DNA of 46,062 nucleotides from an uncultured Roseburia sp. (GCA_947564465.1 CANOCV010000022.1:1-46062), one strand, 5' to 3'. Positions 1-8,172 are shown, numbered from the stretch's first letter. Notes: a model not told the origin generated them from the letters alone. Numbers and translations: made by a program.

Positions 1-20
1 GCTCCCTTTTCTTTAATCAC
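1..20 (-). CDS. 5' end of an off-window gene (GTG start)
   Basis: A GTG codon at 20-18 is preceded by a GAGG ribosome binding site with 7-nt spacing and opens a frame beginning M-I-K-E-K-G that leaves the window. Too little is visible to name a product. It directly follows a seven-codon leader frame and a group of Spo0A-like boxes, so a sporulation or stationary-phase role is an inference only. The start could be wrong, because only seven codons are seen. Confidence 0.35.
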
Positions 21-29
21 ATTCTAACC

Positions 30-53
30 TCATTTTTCGAAAAAATCAAACAT
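30..53 (-). CDS. possible seven-codon leader peptide
   Basis: ATG at 53-51 follows a GGGGGAG ribosome binding site at 64-58 and encodes MFDFFEK, ending in TGA at 32-30. The GAGG site of the next start (GTG at 20) overlaps this stop codon, an arrangement suited to translational coupling. It may be a true leader ORF. It may also be a chance frame, in which case the strong ribosome binding site is unexplained. Confidence 0.3.
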   Translation of the reverse strand: MFDFFEK

Positions 54-78
54 AATACTCCCCCTTTTTTCGGCATCA

Positions 79-160
79 TTCGACATGACTTATGCGAATC
101 CCGCTGTTTATAAGGGCTTGGGGTTTCGACAAATCAGTCAAAACAACCAAAATTTCGTCA
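79..160 (-). promoter_or_regulatory. Spo0A-box cluster with spoIIG-like promoter spacing
   Basis: Three matches to the 0A box TGNCGAA lie in the same minus-strand orientation: TGACGAA at 160-154, TGTCGAA at 131-125 and TGTCGAA at 85-79. A -35-like TTGACT (141-136) and a -10-like TTATAA (113-108) are separated by 22 bp, with the middle box in the spacer. Known background: the Spo0A-activated B. subtilis spoIIG promoter also has an over-long 22-bp spacer. The arrangement predicts Spo0A-dependent transcription leftward out of the window. Confidence 0.5.
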
Positions 161-167
161 TTGTTTT

Positions 168-734
168 TCAAAAAATACAATTTACTTTTTTATATAAGTC
201 AGAAATCCCTTCTACTATTTGATGATTCACCGAAACGATATGATGGATATCCTCATCAATGCTTTTTTTGCGATTCAGATAATCTCCATGCTTCTCCTCG
301 ATAAAATCACAAAGCGCTTCCGGTGTCGCAAACTCCTCCTCCTTCTGGATCTGAATCGGACTCCTCAAATAACTTCTTAAACTATGCTTTAACTCCTCTT
401 CATAGGCGCAATGTTCCTTTAAACCGCCTGAATACAGCTTATTGTGAGGAAATGTAAAATAATCTGCGATATAGTGCGTCACCTGACCCAGATCGAGATA
501 ATACTTGCGCTTATTTTTGACCGGTTTGTTCTTTTTTCCATAAACCAGTGTGTCTATGGAGCGCTTAACCTCCGGAAATGTCCCCGTGATCTCATGTTTC
601 TTGTACAAAAAAGAAGGTTTGCAATCCGGAAGGATACTCCCAACATAAAAAGAAAGCCAGTGCTTCTTTAACGCTTCATCCGACGAACTTTTCACAATGT
701 ACCTTGCCAACGAAATATGTGATTTTTTCCTCAT
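168..734 (-). CDS. zinc-dependent phospholipase C-like protein
   Basis: 188 residues. His and Asp residues fit the metal ligands of the zinc-dependent phospholipase C / S1-P1 nuclease fold: H6 in SHISLARYIV, the Asp of GSILPD, and the cluster GQVTHYIADYFTFPHN near the middle. No signal peptide is visible, so unlike secreted clostridial alpha-toxins it is probably cytoplasmic, and its substrate is unknown. Family members of this short type are common in Lachnospiraceae. The start ATG has a GGAGG site (spacing about 6) and its own sigma-A-like promoter. It stands alone, transcribed away from the DUF1540 gene's terminal palindrome. Activity on phospholipid is inferred from the fold only. Confidence 0.7.
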   Translation of the reverse strand: MRKKSHISLARYIVKSSSDEALKKHWLSFYVGSILPDCKPSFLYKKHEITGTFPEVKRSIDTLVYGKKNKPVKNKRKYYLDLGQVTHYIADYFTFPHNKLYSGGLKEHCAYEEELKHSLRSYLRSPIQIQKEEEFATPEALCDFIEEKHGDYLNRKKSIDEDIHHIVSVNHQIVEGISDLYKKVNCIF

Positions 735-751
735 ATCATACCTCCAAGCCC

Positions 752-780
752 ATTGTACTTTAGTTCAAGGTTAATTTCAA
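752..780 (-). promoter_or_regulatory. sigma-A-like promoter of the phospholipase C-like gene
   Basis: On the minus strand a -35 TTGAAA (780-775) and a -10 TACAAT (757-752) are separated by 17 bp, and GGAGG follows close to the start. The spacer holds an imperfect dyad around TTGAACTAAAGTACAA, which could be an operator. Confidence 0.55.
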
Positions 781-872
781 GTGAAATTTATGTAAACTAT
801 TACAGTGATTTCAACGCCTATTTGGCTGCGAAATCCGGAATCGTTTACAATGTTTTAATATAGCTTCAACCA

Positions 873-910
873 GCCGGAAAGCGGGCCAATATATTGGCCC
901 GCTTTCCGGC
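873..910. repeat. 38-bp perfect palindrome
   Basis: Two 19-nt arms, GCCGGAAAGCGGGCCAATA and its exact complement, meet with no spacer. The palindrome lies 47 nt beyond the stop of the DUF1540 gene and before the promoter region of the phospholipase C-like gene. It could act as the DUF1540 gene's transcription terminator, but no clear T-run follows on either strand. Confidence 0.75.
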
Positions 911-957
911 GTCCGTCTCCCTATATGGTCAAACTTCCGCAAACTATATCGCCCGCA

Positions 958-1272
958 TTACTTACAGCAAAAGGTTTTACACTCCGTCTCACCGCAGCAG
1001 CACGCCTTACTTCCTGCAACATCAATATCGGAAGCATGACACTGACAATCTTCGTTGTATTTACAGTTCTCGGCCTTACATGAAACGTTAGTTGGCTTTG
1101 ACGGCTCATATACGGAATTTCTTGCATATTCCTCTGATCTCTCCACAAAGCTTCCGCAGCATGTCTCATTGCTGCACCTTGCGCTGCTGCCGTCAATCTG
1201 AATATTTTCTTTACAGCAGCAATTGTTTTCATTATACCTGCAATTTTTTACGGAACAATCTAAATTTGTCAT
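958..1272 (-). CDS. DUF1540 protein with two Cys-rich repeats
   Basis: 104 residues with two copies of the DUF1540 pattern. The first is C-x4-C-x-YNE-x3-C at about residues 6-18, with trailing Cys residues up to SNETCCGSF. The second is C-KAENC-KYNED-C near residues 65-77, ending GETECKTFCC. The regularly spaced cysteines suggest zinc or another metal, or disulfides. The molecular function of the family is not established, although the genes are common in spore-forming Firmicutes. AAAGGAG precedes the ATG. It is monocistronic: the structured repeat lies upstream and the 38-bp palindrome downstream. Confidence 0.85.
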   Translation of the reverse strand: MTNLDCSVKNCRYNENNCCCKENIQIDGSSARCSNETCCGSFVERSEEYARNSVYEPSKPTNVSCKAENCKYNEDCQCHASDIDVAGSKACCCGETECKTFCCK

Positions 1273-1403
1273 TTTTTTCTCCTTTCAAAATCAAACAGCT
1301 GACTTTTTTCTGTACTCTAATAGTCTTTCCGCAAAACAATGATTTATATATGTAAATTAATCCAAAATAAAGGAGAGAAAAATGAGGGAAACACAAACAA
1401 AAT

Positions 1404-1551
1404 TTTCCTATGATAGAACAAAAGTGCGCTTCGCACACCCTCGCGAATTAACAACTTTCAATGCGCAGCTTTTGTTTCCGCGCCGGATGCATATTGCAAA
1501 GCAATAAATTCCTCTTGCATCCGTGCGCATAAGCTTTTATATCATAGGAAA
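1404..1551. repeat. 148-bp structured dispersed repeat with 12-bp inverted termini
   Basis: The element begins TTTCCTATGATA (1404-1415) and ends with its exact complement TATCATAGGAAA (1540-1551). Inside are two arms. Positions 1417-1429 pair with 1463-1476 (13 bp, one bulged base). Positions 1480-1491 pair with 1516-1528 (12 bp, one bulge), with a small inner hairpin at 1493-1505. GTGCG-CTT-CGCAC (1424-1436) is an alternative to the first arm. Its first part, 1414-1470, recurs at 46006-46062 with one mismatch. It contains no convincing ORF. A MITE-like element or a structured RNA are the main readings. Together with the neighbouring hairpins it fills the 365-nt gap between the DUF1540 gene and thrS. 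Confidence 0.7.
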
Positions 1552-1597
1552 GTCGTAGGTTTTAACACTTCACAGTAACAAGATCTTTCCTATGATA
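1540..1597. repeat. 58-bp inverted repeat sharing the element terminus
   Basis: TATCATAGGAAAG (1540-1552) is complemented exactly by CTTTCCTATGATA (1585-1597) across a 32-nt spacer. The left arm is also the right terminus of the 148-bp element, so the 12-mer occurs three times within 200 bp. It ends 4 nt before the thrS terminator stem begins and could compete or cooperate with it in the transcript. Confidence 0.65.
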
Positions 1598-1600
1598 TAA

Positions 1601-1633
1601 AAAAAAGAGCCTGTTCAAAAACAAGCTCTTTTT
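1601..1633 (-). terminator. intrinsic terminator of thrS
   Basis: On the minus strand AAAAAGAGC pairs with GCTCTTTTT (1633-1625 with 1610-1602), with an inner TGTT/AACA pairing, followed by a run of eight T. It starts a few nucleotides after the thrS stop. Confidence 0.85.
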
Positions 1634-1637
1634 ATTA

Positions 1638-3605
1638 TTATCTATCTTCTTCCTGCGGCTCCTCTTTGCGGATTTCTTTGGTACGAATCTCCTTGCAGAG
1701 AGCGTCCAAAAACTCCTCAAGCTTCTTACTGCCTTCGTCTCCGGCAAAACGGCTTCTCACCGATACCGTACCTTCCTCGGCTTCTTTCTGCCCCACCACA
1801 AGCATGTAAGGAACCTTCGCCAGTCTCGTCTCGCGAATTTTAAATCCAATTTTTTCCGAACGGTTGTCAATTGTCGCATCCACACCGTTTTTCTTAAGCT
1901 CCTTTAAAACGTAATTCGCATACTCTTCGTATTTTTCCGAAATAGGAAGCACCCGCACCTGTTCCGGACACAGCCACGTCGGAAATTTGCCGGCATATTT
2001 TTCAATCAACCAGGCCAGCGTGCGCTCGTAGCAGCCCAGAGACGTTCTATGAATGATATACGGACGGATTTTATCGCCGTTTTGATCAATATAATACATA
2101 TCGAAATTCTCTGCGATTGCACAGTCAAGCTGGATTGTCACCATAGTATCCTCTTTGCCGTAAACATTCTTCGCCTGAATGTCAATCTTTGGACCATAGA
2201 AAGCGGCTTCTCCCTCTTCCTCCACAAACGGCACATTCTTTTCCACAAGAATATTCCGAAGCGCAGCCTGAGCAGTTTCCCAATATTCCTCATCCCCAAG
2301 ATATTTCTCCTTGTTGGATGGATCCCACTTGGAGAGACGGTATGTCACTTCATTTTCAAGTCCCAAGGTCTTTAGGACAAAATAATTCAAGTCAAAGCAA
2401 TTTTTAAGCTCTTCCTCTGTCTGATCCGGGCGTATTACATTGTGTCCCTCCGAAATCGTAAACTGACGCACCCTCGTCAAGCCGTGCATCTCGCCGGAAT
2501 CCTCATTGCGGAATAACGTAGAGGTTTCACCCATACGATACGGCAGATCACGGTAGGATCTCTGTGTATTCTTATATACATAATACTGGAACGGACACGT
2601 CATCGGGCGAAGTGCAAAAACGTCTTTTTCCTTCTCCTCATCCCCCAGCACAAACATGCCTTCTTTATAGTGATCCCAATGTCCTGAAATTTTATACAGA
2701 TCGCTTTTGGCCATCAGCGGTGTCTTGGTACGCACATATCCCCACTCATTGTCCTCCAGGTCTTCAATCCAACGCTGCAGCTTCATAATCATCTTTGTTC
2801 CCTTCGGCAGCATCAGCGGAAGTCCCTGACCGACCACATCTACCGTAGTAAACAGCTCCATCTCACGCCCCAGCTTATTATGGTCACGCTTTTTGATATC
2901 CTCCAGATGTTCCAGATATGCCTTCAGCTCGTCCTTCCTTGCAAATGCCGTACCGTACACTCTCTGAAGCATCGGATTTTTCTCGCTCCCTCTCCAGTAC
3001 GCGCCCGAAGAAGAAATCAGCTTAAATGCCTTGATATTTTTCGTACTCATCAGATGAGGACCCGCACAAAGGTCCGTAAATCCTTCCCCCTGGCTGTAAA
3101 AAGAAATCTCGGCGTCCTCCGGGAGATCCCGAATCAATTCTACCTTATACGGTTCGTCGCGCTCCTCCATAAATCGAATTGCTTCTTCTCTCGGAAGGGT
3201 AAAACGCTCTAAGCGATGGCCCTCTTTAATAATTTTCTTCATTTCCGCTTCTAATTTATCAAGATCCTCTCTGGAAAACGGCTCACAATCGAAATCATAG
3301 TAAAAGCCATTCTCAATAGAAGGCCCGATCGTCACCTTCGCATTCGGATAAAGACGTTTAACTGCCTCCGCAAGCACGTGTGAGGTCGTATGACGAAGCG
3401 CCGCAAGTCCGGCCGCATCATCCGCCGTCAAGATATTCAGGCTGCAGTCTCTGTCCACAACCGTACGCAGATCGACCGTCTCACCGTCTATCTCTCCTGC
3501 ACATGCTGCCCGCGCAAGTCCTTCGCTGATATCCAACGCAATTTCATAAACCGATTTAGCCTCGCCGTACTCCTTTACGGAGCCGTCCTTCAATGTAATT
3601 CTCAT
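1638..3605 (-). CDS. thrS: threonine--tRNA ligase
   Basis: 655 residues, full length for ThrS. Cytoplasmic; attaches threonine to tRNA-Thr using ATP. Domain order: N-terminal TGS domain (about 1-60), editing domain with HTTSHVLAEAV and DLCAGPH (about 70-220), class II catalytic core (about 240-530) and C-terminal anticodon-binding domain (from about 540). Zinc ligands are represented by the Cys of ALRPMTCP, the His of FTISEGH and the His of IIHRTSLG. Motif 2 is FRNEDSGEMHGLTRVRQF. The gene starts 38 nt after a SEC-C gene, so it is probably the second gene of that operon. No T-box leader fits in the gap. GAGGTAGGG precedes the ATG. Confidence 0.97.
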   Translation of the reverse strand: MRITLKDGSVKEYGEAKSVYEIALDISEGLARAACAGEIDGETVDLRTVVDRDCSLNILTADDAAGLAALRHTTSHVLAEAVKRLYPNAKVTIGPSIENGFYYDFDCEPFSREDLDKLEAEMKKIIKEGHRLERFTLPREEAIRFMEERDEPYKVELIRDLPEDAEISFYSQGEGFTDLCAGPHLMSTKNIKAFKLISSSGAYWRGSEKNPMLQRVYGTAFARKDELKAYLEHLEDIKKRDHNKLGREMELFTTVDVVGQGLPLMLPKGTKMIMKLQRWIEDLEDNEWGYVRTKTPLMAKSDLYKISGHWDHYKEGMFVLGDEEKEKDVFALRPMTCPFQYYVYKNTQRSYRDLPYRMGETSTLFRNEDSGEMHGLTRVRQFTISEGHNVIRPDQTEEELKNCFDLNYFVLKTLGLENEVTYRLSKWDPSNKEKYLGDEEYWETAQAALRNILVEKNVPFVEEEGEAAFYGPKIDIQAKNVYGKEDTMVTIQLDCAIAENFDMYYIDQNGDKIRPYIIHRTSLGCYERTLAWLIEKYAGKFPTWLCPEQVRVLPISEKYEEYANYVLKELKKNGVDATIDNRSEKIGFKIRETRLAKVPYMLVVGQKEAEEGTVSVRSRFAGDEGSKKLEEFLDALCKEIRTKEIRKEEPQEEDR

Positions 3606-3643
3606 ACTTTCCCTACCTCTTTCTGTGTTCCTTTAAAGAGCCT

Positions 3644-4150
3644 TTAGCGCTTATTTAAGCAGCAATGCTTATATTTCTTGCCGCTTCCGCACGGACACGG
3701 ATCATTCCTGCCAATCTTTTTTCCTACAATAACTGTGCCCGATTTTTTCTGCTCCAGATACAGTCTTCTCCTTGTCTCCGCATCAAAAATCTCATTCCAC
3801 TGCGGCAGCTCATAAAGCCAGTCCGCCTTGGCATCTACCATATTTTTATACAGTTTCTCGTTATCAAACGCAAGGCTTACTCTCGTATCCTCCTCCATCG
3901 TCTCAATCGGATTCGGCTCTATCAGGCTGTCATTGATGCCGTCTAAAAAACCTGTCATATCCATAATGCTTAATTCAAATCTATCGGCCAGTTCCTTTAC
4001 CGTTCCCTCTACCTTCTCATCAGGATTGTCAAGCAGCTTCTCATATACACCCTTCTCCAGCAGAAAATATCTCTGCCAAAATTTCTGAAGCTGTCCCTTC
4101 TCCTTATTCTGATCATAAGCAATCTTCTGCCATTCTTCTAATAACGCCAT
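3644..4150 (-). CDS. SEC-C motif protein
   Basis: 168 residues. The C-terminus [18 protein letters not shown] is a textbook SEC-C zinc-binding motif (C-x-C-x8-C-C), as at the end of SecA and many small proteins. The preceding 140 residues are acidic and mostly helical by composition, and I do not recognise them. The start chosen is MALLEEW, because GGA lies 7 nt upstream. A start four codons earlier (MELK) would place AAAGG directly against the ATG. It is the first gene before thrS, under a good sigma-A-like promoter. Function is unknown; SEC-C suggests contact with nucleic acid or ribosome-associated factors, by analogy only. Confidence 0.8.
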   Translation of the reverse strand: MALLEEWQKIAYDQNKEKGQLQKFWQRYFLLEKGVYEKLLDNPDEKVEGTVKELADRFELSIMDMTGFLDGINDSLIEPNPIETMEEDTRVSLAFDNEKLYKNMVDAKADWLYELPQWNEIFDAETRRRLYLEQKKSGTVIVGKKIGRNDPCPCGSGKKYKHCCLNKR

Positions 4151-4206
4151 CTTTAATTCCATCCTTTATATTACATTTTTCATGCTTTTTCCAACATGCA
4201 TGTAAC

Positions 4207-4234
4207 AGTATAGCACATCTTGTCAGTTTTTCAA
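4207..4234 (-). promoter_or_regulatory. sigma-A-like promoter for the SEC-C protein/thrS pair
   Basis: Minus-strand TTGAAA (4234-4229), a 16-bp spacer and TATACT (4212-4207). The implied leader is only about 50 nt, too short for a T-box. Confidence 0.6.
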
Positions 4235-4240
4235 AGTTTT

Positions 4241-5998
4241 TTATGCGATCCTCATATATTCCTTTTCCAACAGCTCCATACTCTCCCGCAGACATTCCAG
4301 AATTTCAGGATTAAAACATCCGCATTCTCCGTTTAAGATCATTTGAACCGCCGCCTTATGAGAATACGCCTTCTTGTAAATCCGCGGACTTACAAGCGCA
4401 TCGTACACGTCCACAACACTGACCACCTGACTCCATATCGGAATCTCCCCTCCTTTTAGACGGTCCGGATATCCGTTTCCGTCCCATCTTTCATGATGGT
4501 GCCTGCTGATATCCAAGCTGTAACGGAGCTGCTCTTCATCCTGCGCAAGATTCAGGGTCTTTAAAATCTCGTATCCCTTAACCGTATGCTTCTTCATCTC
4601 CTCAAACTCTTCCGCGGTCAATCTGCCCGGCTTATTTAAGATTGTATCGGATATCGCTATTTTACCGATATCATGAAGCGCCGCCGCCTCTGAAATCTTG
4701 TCAATGGACTCATCCGTAATTCCAAACTCCGGATGCTTTTTCTTTAAATTCTCAAGCAAGATCCTAGTCAGTATGCGTGTCCGCTTTACATGCTCGCCGG
4801 AATCAAGATCACGAAACTCCACCAGGTTACTCAAGGTATCAATAATCCCCTCTGTGTACATACGGTACTGTCTCTGCTCCTTCATCAGCTGCTGCTGTAC
4901 TTCTTTCAGCTCCGAAACGTCCATGCGGATCATCAGATACACGGCAATCCCGTCCTCCTCCCCGATTTTGCTCCCTCTCGCCTGTACCCAGTGCACATTG
5001 TGTTTGGAATCCGCCTCACGATATACAATATCAAAAGGCTCTCCAAGATTGGTAAGCATTTTCATCCGTTTTTTTACAAGCCTTCTGTCTTCCTTTAAAA
5101 TATGGTTTAAATATCCCCCTTCGTAATCCTCTCTCGTCTTCTGCATCATCTCGTAAAATCCGTCACTTGCATTGACAAGGCTCATCTGCCCGTCCATGCG
5201 TATAACCGCAACGCCCCCCGGAATTGAACGGTATGTTGCATTTAGCTGAATTGCCAGCTGCTGCTGCATTTGCTTACGGATATGAATGTCACGCACAATA
5301 AACACACAAAGCTCGTCCTCATCAAACGGATTCGCAATCGGAATGCACCGAAATGAAATCCATCGATAAATCCCGTCTCTTCCCTTCCTGAATTCACCGT
5401 ATATCTCTTCGTCGGATTCCCTGATACGTTCTTTCAAACGCTCGACCGAAAAGCCCTCTATAAACTCCGCCTGTTCCTCAGGATGTATCTCTGAAAGAAA
5501 ACGCCGGAAACTGTCCTCTAACGATTCCACGCTCCCTCGGCTGATCATCCTCTCGTTGGACGGAATGTATTTCGTGTATGTGTTCTTTGTAAAATTGCCG
5601 TACGCCAGCGACTCGCTCAGCGTTGTCGCAGCTTTCTCCATCATCTTGTTATACCGAACCGATTCTTTGACATCAGACGCCTGCATCTGCGGAATCATGG
5701 TAATAATATACGCCGGAATCTTTTCCTCCCACATATATTCATCGGCAGACATCTCTACAAATCCGTTCCACTCTTCCACATACGCAATTGTCAGATTATT
5801 CTCCTGCGTATTTATTGTCTTGATCGGACAATGTTCACACGCCCCTGTAAAATATTCGCTGCACTTCCTCCCGATCTGTATATCCGGACAAACAGAAGCT
5901 ATCTTCCTGTTATAATACAAAATAGAATGGTCTTCCTTCCCGATGATATATATGTCGATTGCTGCAATCGCATCCCCGAATTCCCGAATCTTATCCAT
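4241..5998 (-). CDS. PAS-PAS-HD-GYP signalling protein (probable c-di-GMP phosphodiesterase)
   Basis: 585 residues from the chosen start MDKIREF, which has GGGGG 6 nt upstream; an ATG eight codons earlier lacks a site. The N-terminal 120 residues form a PAS-like sensor with cysteines at 37, 46, 54 and 57 (C-x8-C-x7-C-x2-C), possibly binding metal, heme or an iron-sulfur cluster. Two PAS/PAC regions follow at about 150-250 and 260-375. The C-terminal HD-GYP domain (about 395-570) has ALHDIGK, the HHERWDGNGYP signature and VVDVYDALVS. Such proteins hydrolyse cyclic di-GMP. No transmembrane segment is seen, so it is probably cytoplasmic. The ligand is unknown. Confidence 0.87.
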   Translation of the reverse strand: MDKIREFGDAIAAIDIYIIGKEDHSILYYNRKIASVCPDIQIGRKCSEYFTGACEHCPIKTINTQENNLTIAYVEEWNGFVEMSADEYMWEEKIPAYIITMIPQMQASDVKESVRYNKMMEKAATTLSESLAYGNFTKNTYTKYIPSNERMISRGSVESLEDSFRRFLSEIHPEEQAEFIEGFSVERLKERIRESDEEIYGEFRKGRDGIYRWISFRCIPIANPFDEDELCVFIVRDIHIRKQMQQQLAIQLNATYRSIPGGVAVIRMDGQMSLVNASDGFYEMMQKTREDYEGGYLNHILKEDRRLVKKRMKMLTNLGEPFDIVYREADSKHNVHWVQARGSKIGEEDGIAVYLMIRMDVSELKEVQQQLMKEQRQYRMYTEGIIDTLSNLVEFRDLDSGEHVKRTRILTRILLENLKKKHPEFGITDESIDKISEAAALHDIGKIAISDTILNKPGRLTAEEFEEMKKHTVKGYEILKTLNLAQDEEQLRYSLDISRHHHERWDGNGYPDRLKGGEIPIWSQVVSVVDVYDALVSPRIYKKAYSHKAAVQMILNGECGCFNPEILECLRESMELLEKEYMRIA

Positions 5999-6128
5999 TA
6001 TGATCCCCCATATAAAACGCATTACCTGTTACGCTTGAAAATTCATTCTTTTCTATTATAATATAAATATTGGAATGAATATTATATCTCCCGCAGACCA
6101 TCCAAAATAAAAAGAATCGAGGAAAACT

Positions 6129-6347
6129 ATGAAAAAAGTAAAAAGAGTCTTAGCAATTATCGGCGTTATCCTGCTTGTCGGCCTGTATCTGTCTACTTTA
6201 ATTCTTGCCATCTTTGGAAATGCCCAAACAATGAATCTGTTTATAGCCTCTATCGTCGCATCCGTAATTATACCCGTCTTAATCTGGGCATATTCTATGG
6301 TGTACAAGCTGCTTAAAAAACATTATTCTAAACGGGATGATATATAG
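6129..6347 (+). CDS. small two-helix membrane protein
   Basis: 72 residues with two hydrophobic helices (about 7-29 and 35-60) and positively charged ends (MKKVKR at the start, KKHYSKRDD at the end). It is probably an inner-membrane protein with both ends in the cytoplasm. GAGG lies 8 nt before the ATG. It is the only plus-strand gene here, between a divergent HD-GYP gene and a convergent chemotaxis receptor whose stop begins 2 nt beyond its own. No family recognised. Confidence 0.65.
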   Translation: MKKVKRVLAIIGVILLVGLYLSTLILAIFGNAQTMNLFIASIVASVIIPVLIWAYSMVYKLLKKHYSKRDDI

Positions 6348-6349
6348 TC

Positions 6350-8038
6350 CTATCCCATGTGAAACTTTTCGATATCCCCTGTAAGCTGCTCGGCGAGAGA
6401 TGCCACCGTACCGCTGGATTTTGATACCGTATCAATCGACTTCGCCTGGTCCTCAACAGACGCCGCAGCTTCCTCCATACATGCAGCATTTTCCTGGGAA
6501 ATTGCTGACAAATCGCTGACAATTGAAACGATCATTCCCCTGCTCTCCTCCATCTGCCGTGTGGAGGAGCCAAGCTCTTCGCAGTTTCTCTCTATCTTTT
6601 TCAGATTCTCCGCAATCAGGTCAAACTTCTCCTTCGTATATGTAACGCTCTTAGACTGCTCCCCGGCCGTCTCTTCCATGCTGCTTATGGTTCCCACTGC
6701 CTGCTCCATCCTGATAACCAGATCCTTGATAATCACCTCTATCCGCTCTGTCAGCTCGTCTGTCTGCACCGCAAGATTCCCGATCTCGGTTGCAACCACC
6801 GCAAATCCTCTTCCCGCTTCGCCGGCTCTTGCCGCTTCAATAGAAGCATTCAGCGCAAGAAGATTGGTCTGACTGGCAATTTCACGTATCTGAGAGCTCG
6901 CCTCCTTGATGCGGTCCGTCTGACGGCTTGTCTCAAGAATTACCTCATGAACCTGCGACGACTGCTCATTGCTGCGCACCGTATTGTCTACCACAAGCTC
7001 TAATGCCTCAACCCCCTCTTCCTTTACCTGCTCCATAAAGTGTGTTGCCTCACTCAATGTCTTCATATTCTGCTGCACAAGCCCGATCAGACTGCTTAGC
7101 CTTCCTACCTGTTCTTCTCCCTCGACCGTCTGCTGCGCCTGGGCAGTCGCTCCGTTCGCAACCTCTCCGACTGTCTGCGACAGCTGCGCCCCCGTCTCGG
7201 ATACCTGCTGCGATACCTTAGAAAGCTCTTCGGACTGACTGGAAAGCTGCATCGTCACCTTTGTAATCTCCTCCACCAATCCGGCAATACTGGAACGCAT
7301 CTCCTCAAAGCCTTTACTTATCACGCCGACCTCGTCTCCACGCTTTTCATATTTTTTCATCATCCCGCTCTTATCCGGCGTCAAATCATATTTCGCCAGC
7401 TTATCAATACAACCGCTTAAGAATCGTATCGGCTTTAAAATCATGGAAAAAATTGCAATACACAAAAGAGTAATCAATACAATGCCGCACGCCACTGATG
7501 ATATCGTAGTCTTTATCACCGAATCGCTGATAATCGCATTCATAGTCGAGGCATCCACCGGAATCCCGATATCTAAAGCTCCAATCAACGCCCCGCTGTC
7601 ATCATAAACAGGCTCTGCCACATCCAACGTCTTTCCGCCGGTAGTCGGATCCATATAATATCCGACATAAGCCTCCCCTTCTCTTGCTGCCGCAACGCTT
7701 CCGGCATCGGTAAGCTCAATTCCAATACGCTCCGGATTCGTATGCGCAACAGACGTTACCACGCCGTCTATATCCTGAATAAATACTGCATAATTCAATG
7801 TATTCTTACTGTTGATATCATCGATAAACTTCTGATATTCCTCGGCGGTTCCGCACTGCCTCTCCTTCATCAGCTCCACATATGACTGTACAAGCTCATA
7901 ATCGGAAGTCATCCACTGGTTCAAAACCTCCTGCTCCAGAATCTTGCAGGACACAACATTCTGTATTACAAATGCCGCCACCAGGGAAACAAATAGAATC
8001 AAAACAATTTTAACGCTTAAACTTTTTTTCATTTTCAT
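6350..8038 (-). CDS. methyl-accepting chemotaxis protein
   Basis: 562 residues. An N-terminal membrane helix (about 8-28) is followed by an extracellular single-Cache-like sensor (about 30-175, with [19 protein letters not shown]). A second helix (about 178-203), a HAMP domain and a long coiled-coil signalling domain complete it. The hairpin tip, which contacts CheA/CheW, is the conserved stretch [20 protein letters not shown] and the residues after it. It would pass ligand information from outside the cell to the flagellar motor. No other chemotaxis gene is in the window. The ligand cannot be read from sequence; small carboxylates are typical for this sensor fold. Confidence 0.93.
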   Translation of the reverse strand: MKMKKSLSVKIVLILFVSLVAAFVIQNVVSCKILEQEVLNQWMTSDYELVQSYVELMKERQCGTAEEYQKFIDDINSKNTLNYAVFIQDIDGVVTSVAHTNPERIGIELTDAGSVAAAREGEAYVGYYMDPTTGGKTLDVAEPVYDDSGALIGALDIGIPVDASTMNAIISDSVIKTTISSVACGIVLITLLCIAIFSMILKPIRFLSGCIDKLAKYDLTPDKSGMMKKYEKRGDEVGVISKGFEEMRSSIAGLVEEITKVTMQLSSQSEELSKVSQQVSETGAQLSQTVGEVANGATAQAQQTVEGEEQVGRLSSLIGLVQQNMKTLSEATHFMEQVKEEGVEALELVVDNTVRSNEQSSQVHEVILETSRQTDRIKEASSQIREIASQTNLLALNASIEAARAGEAGRGFAVVATEIGNLAVQTDELTERIEVIIKDLVIRMEQAVGTISSMEETAGEQSKSVTYTKEKFDLIAENLKKIERNCEELGSSTRQMEESRGMIVSIVSDLSAISQENAACMEEAAASVEDQAKSIDTVSKSSGTVASLAEQLTGDIEKFHMG

Positions 8039-8139
8039 ATCCTGTCCTCTCTCTCTTCCGCATTTTCTTTTGCCAGACTAAACAGACCGACCATGCAGAT
8101 CGCCTTTTTTGCACTTTGCACAAAAAAAAATTATTTAAC

Positions 8140-8172
8140 AAAAAAGTCTGCGGCATATTGCGCAGACCTTTT
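8140..8172 (-). terminator. intrinsic terminator of the Gld-type ABC operon
   Basis: On the minus strand GTCTGCG (8167-8161) pairs with CGCAGAC (8152-8146) and a run of T follows. It lies about 65 nt beyond the DUF4340 stop. Confidence 0.75.

Noticed and set aside
921..1232. 103-codon minus-strand frame
   Set aside because: It overlaps the DUF1540 gene in another phase. The Cys-repeat frame with AAAGGAG is the real one.
1562..1747. 61-codon minus-strand frame over the thrS terminator
   Set aside because: It overlaps the end of thrS in another frame and reads through the terminator hairpin.
4151..4240. T-box leader for thrS
   Set aside because: The region before the SEC-C gene is too short and lacks the T-box sequence and specifier stem.
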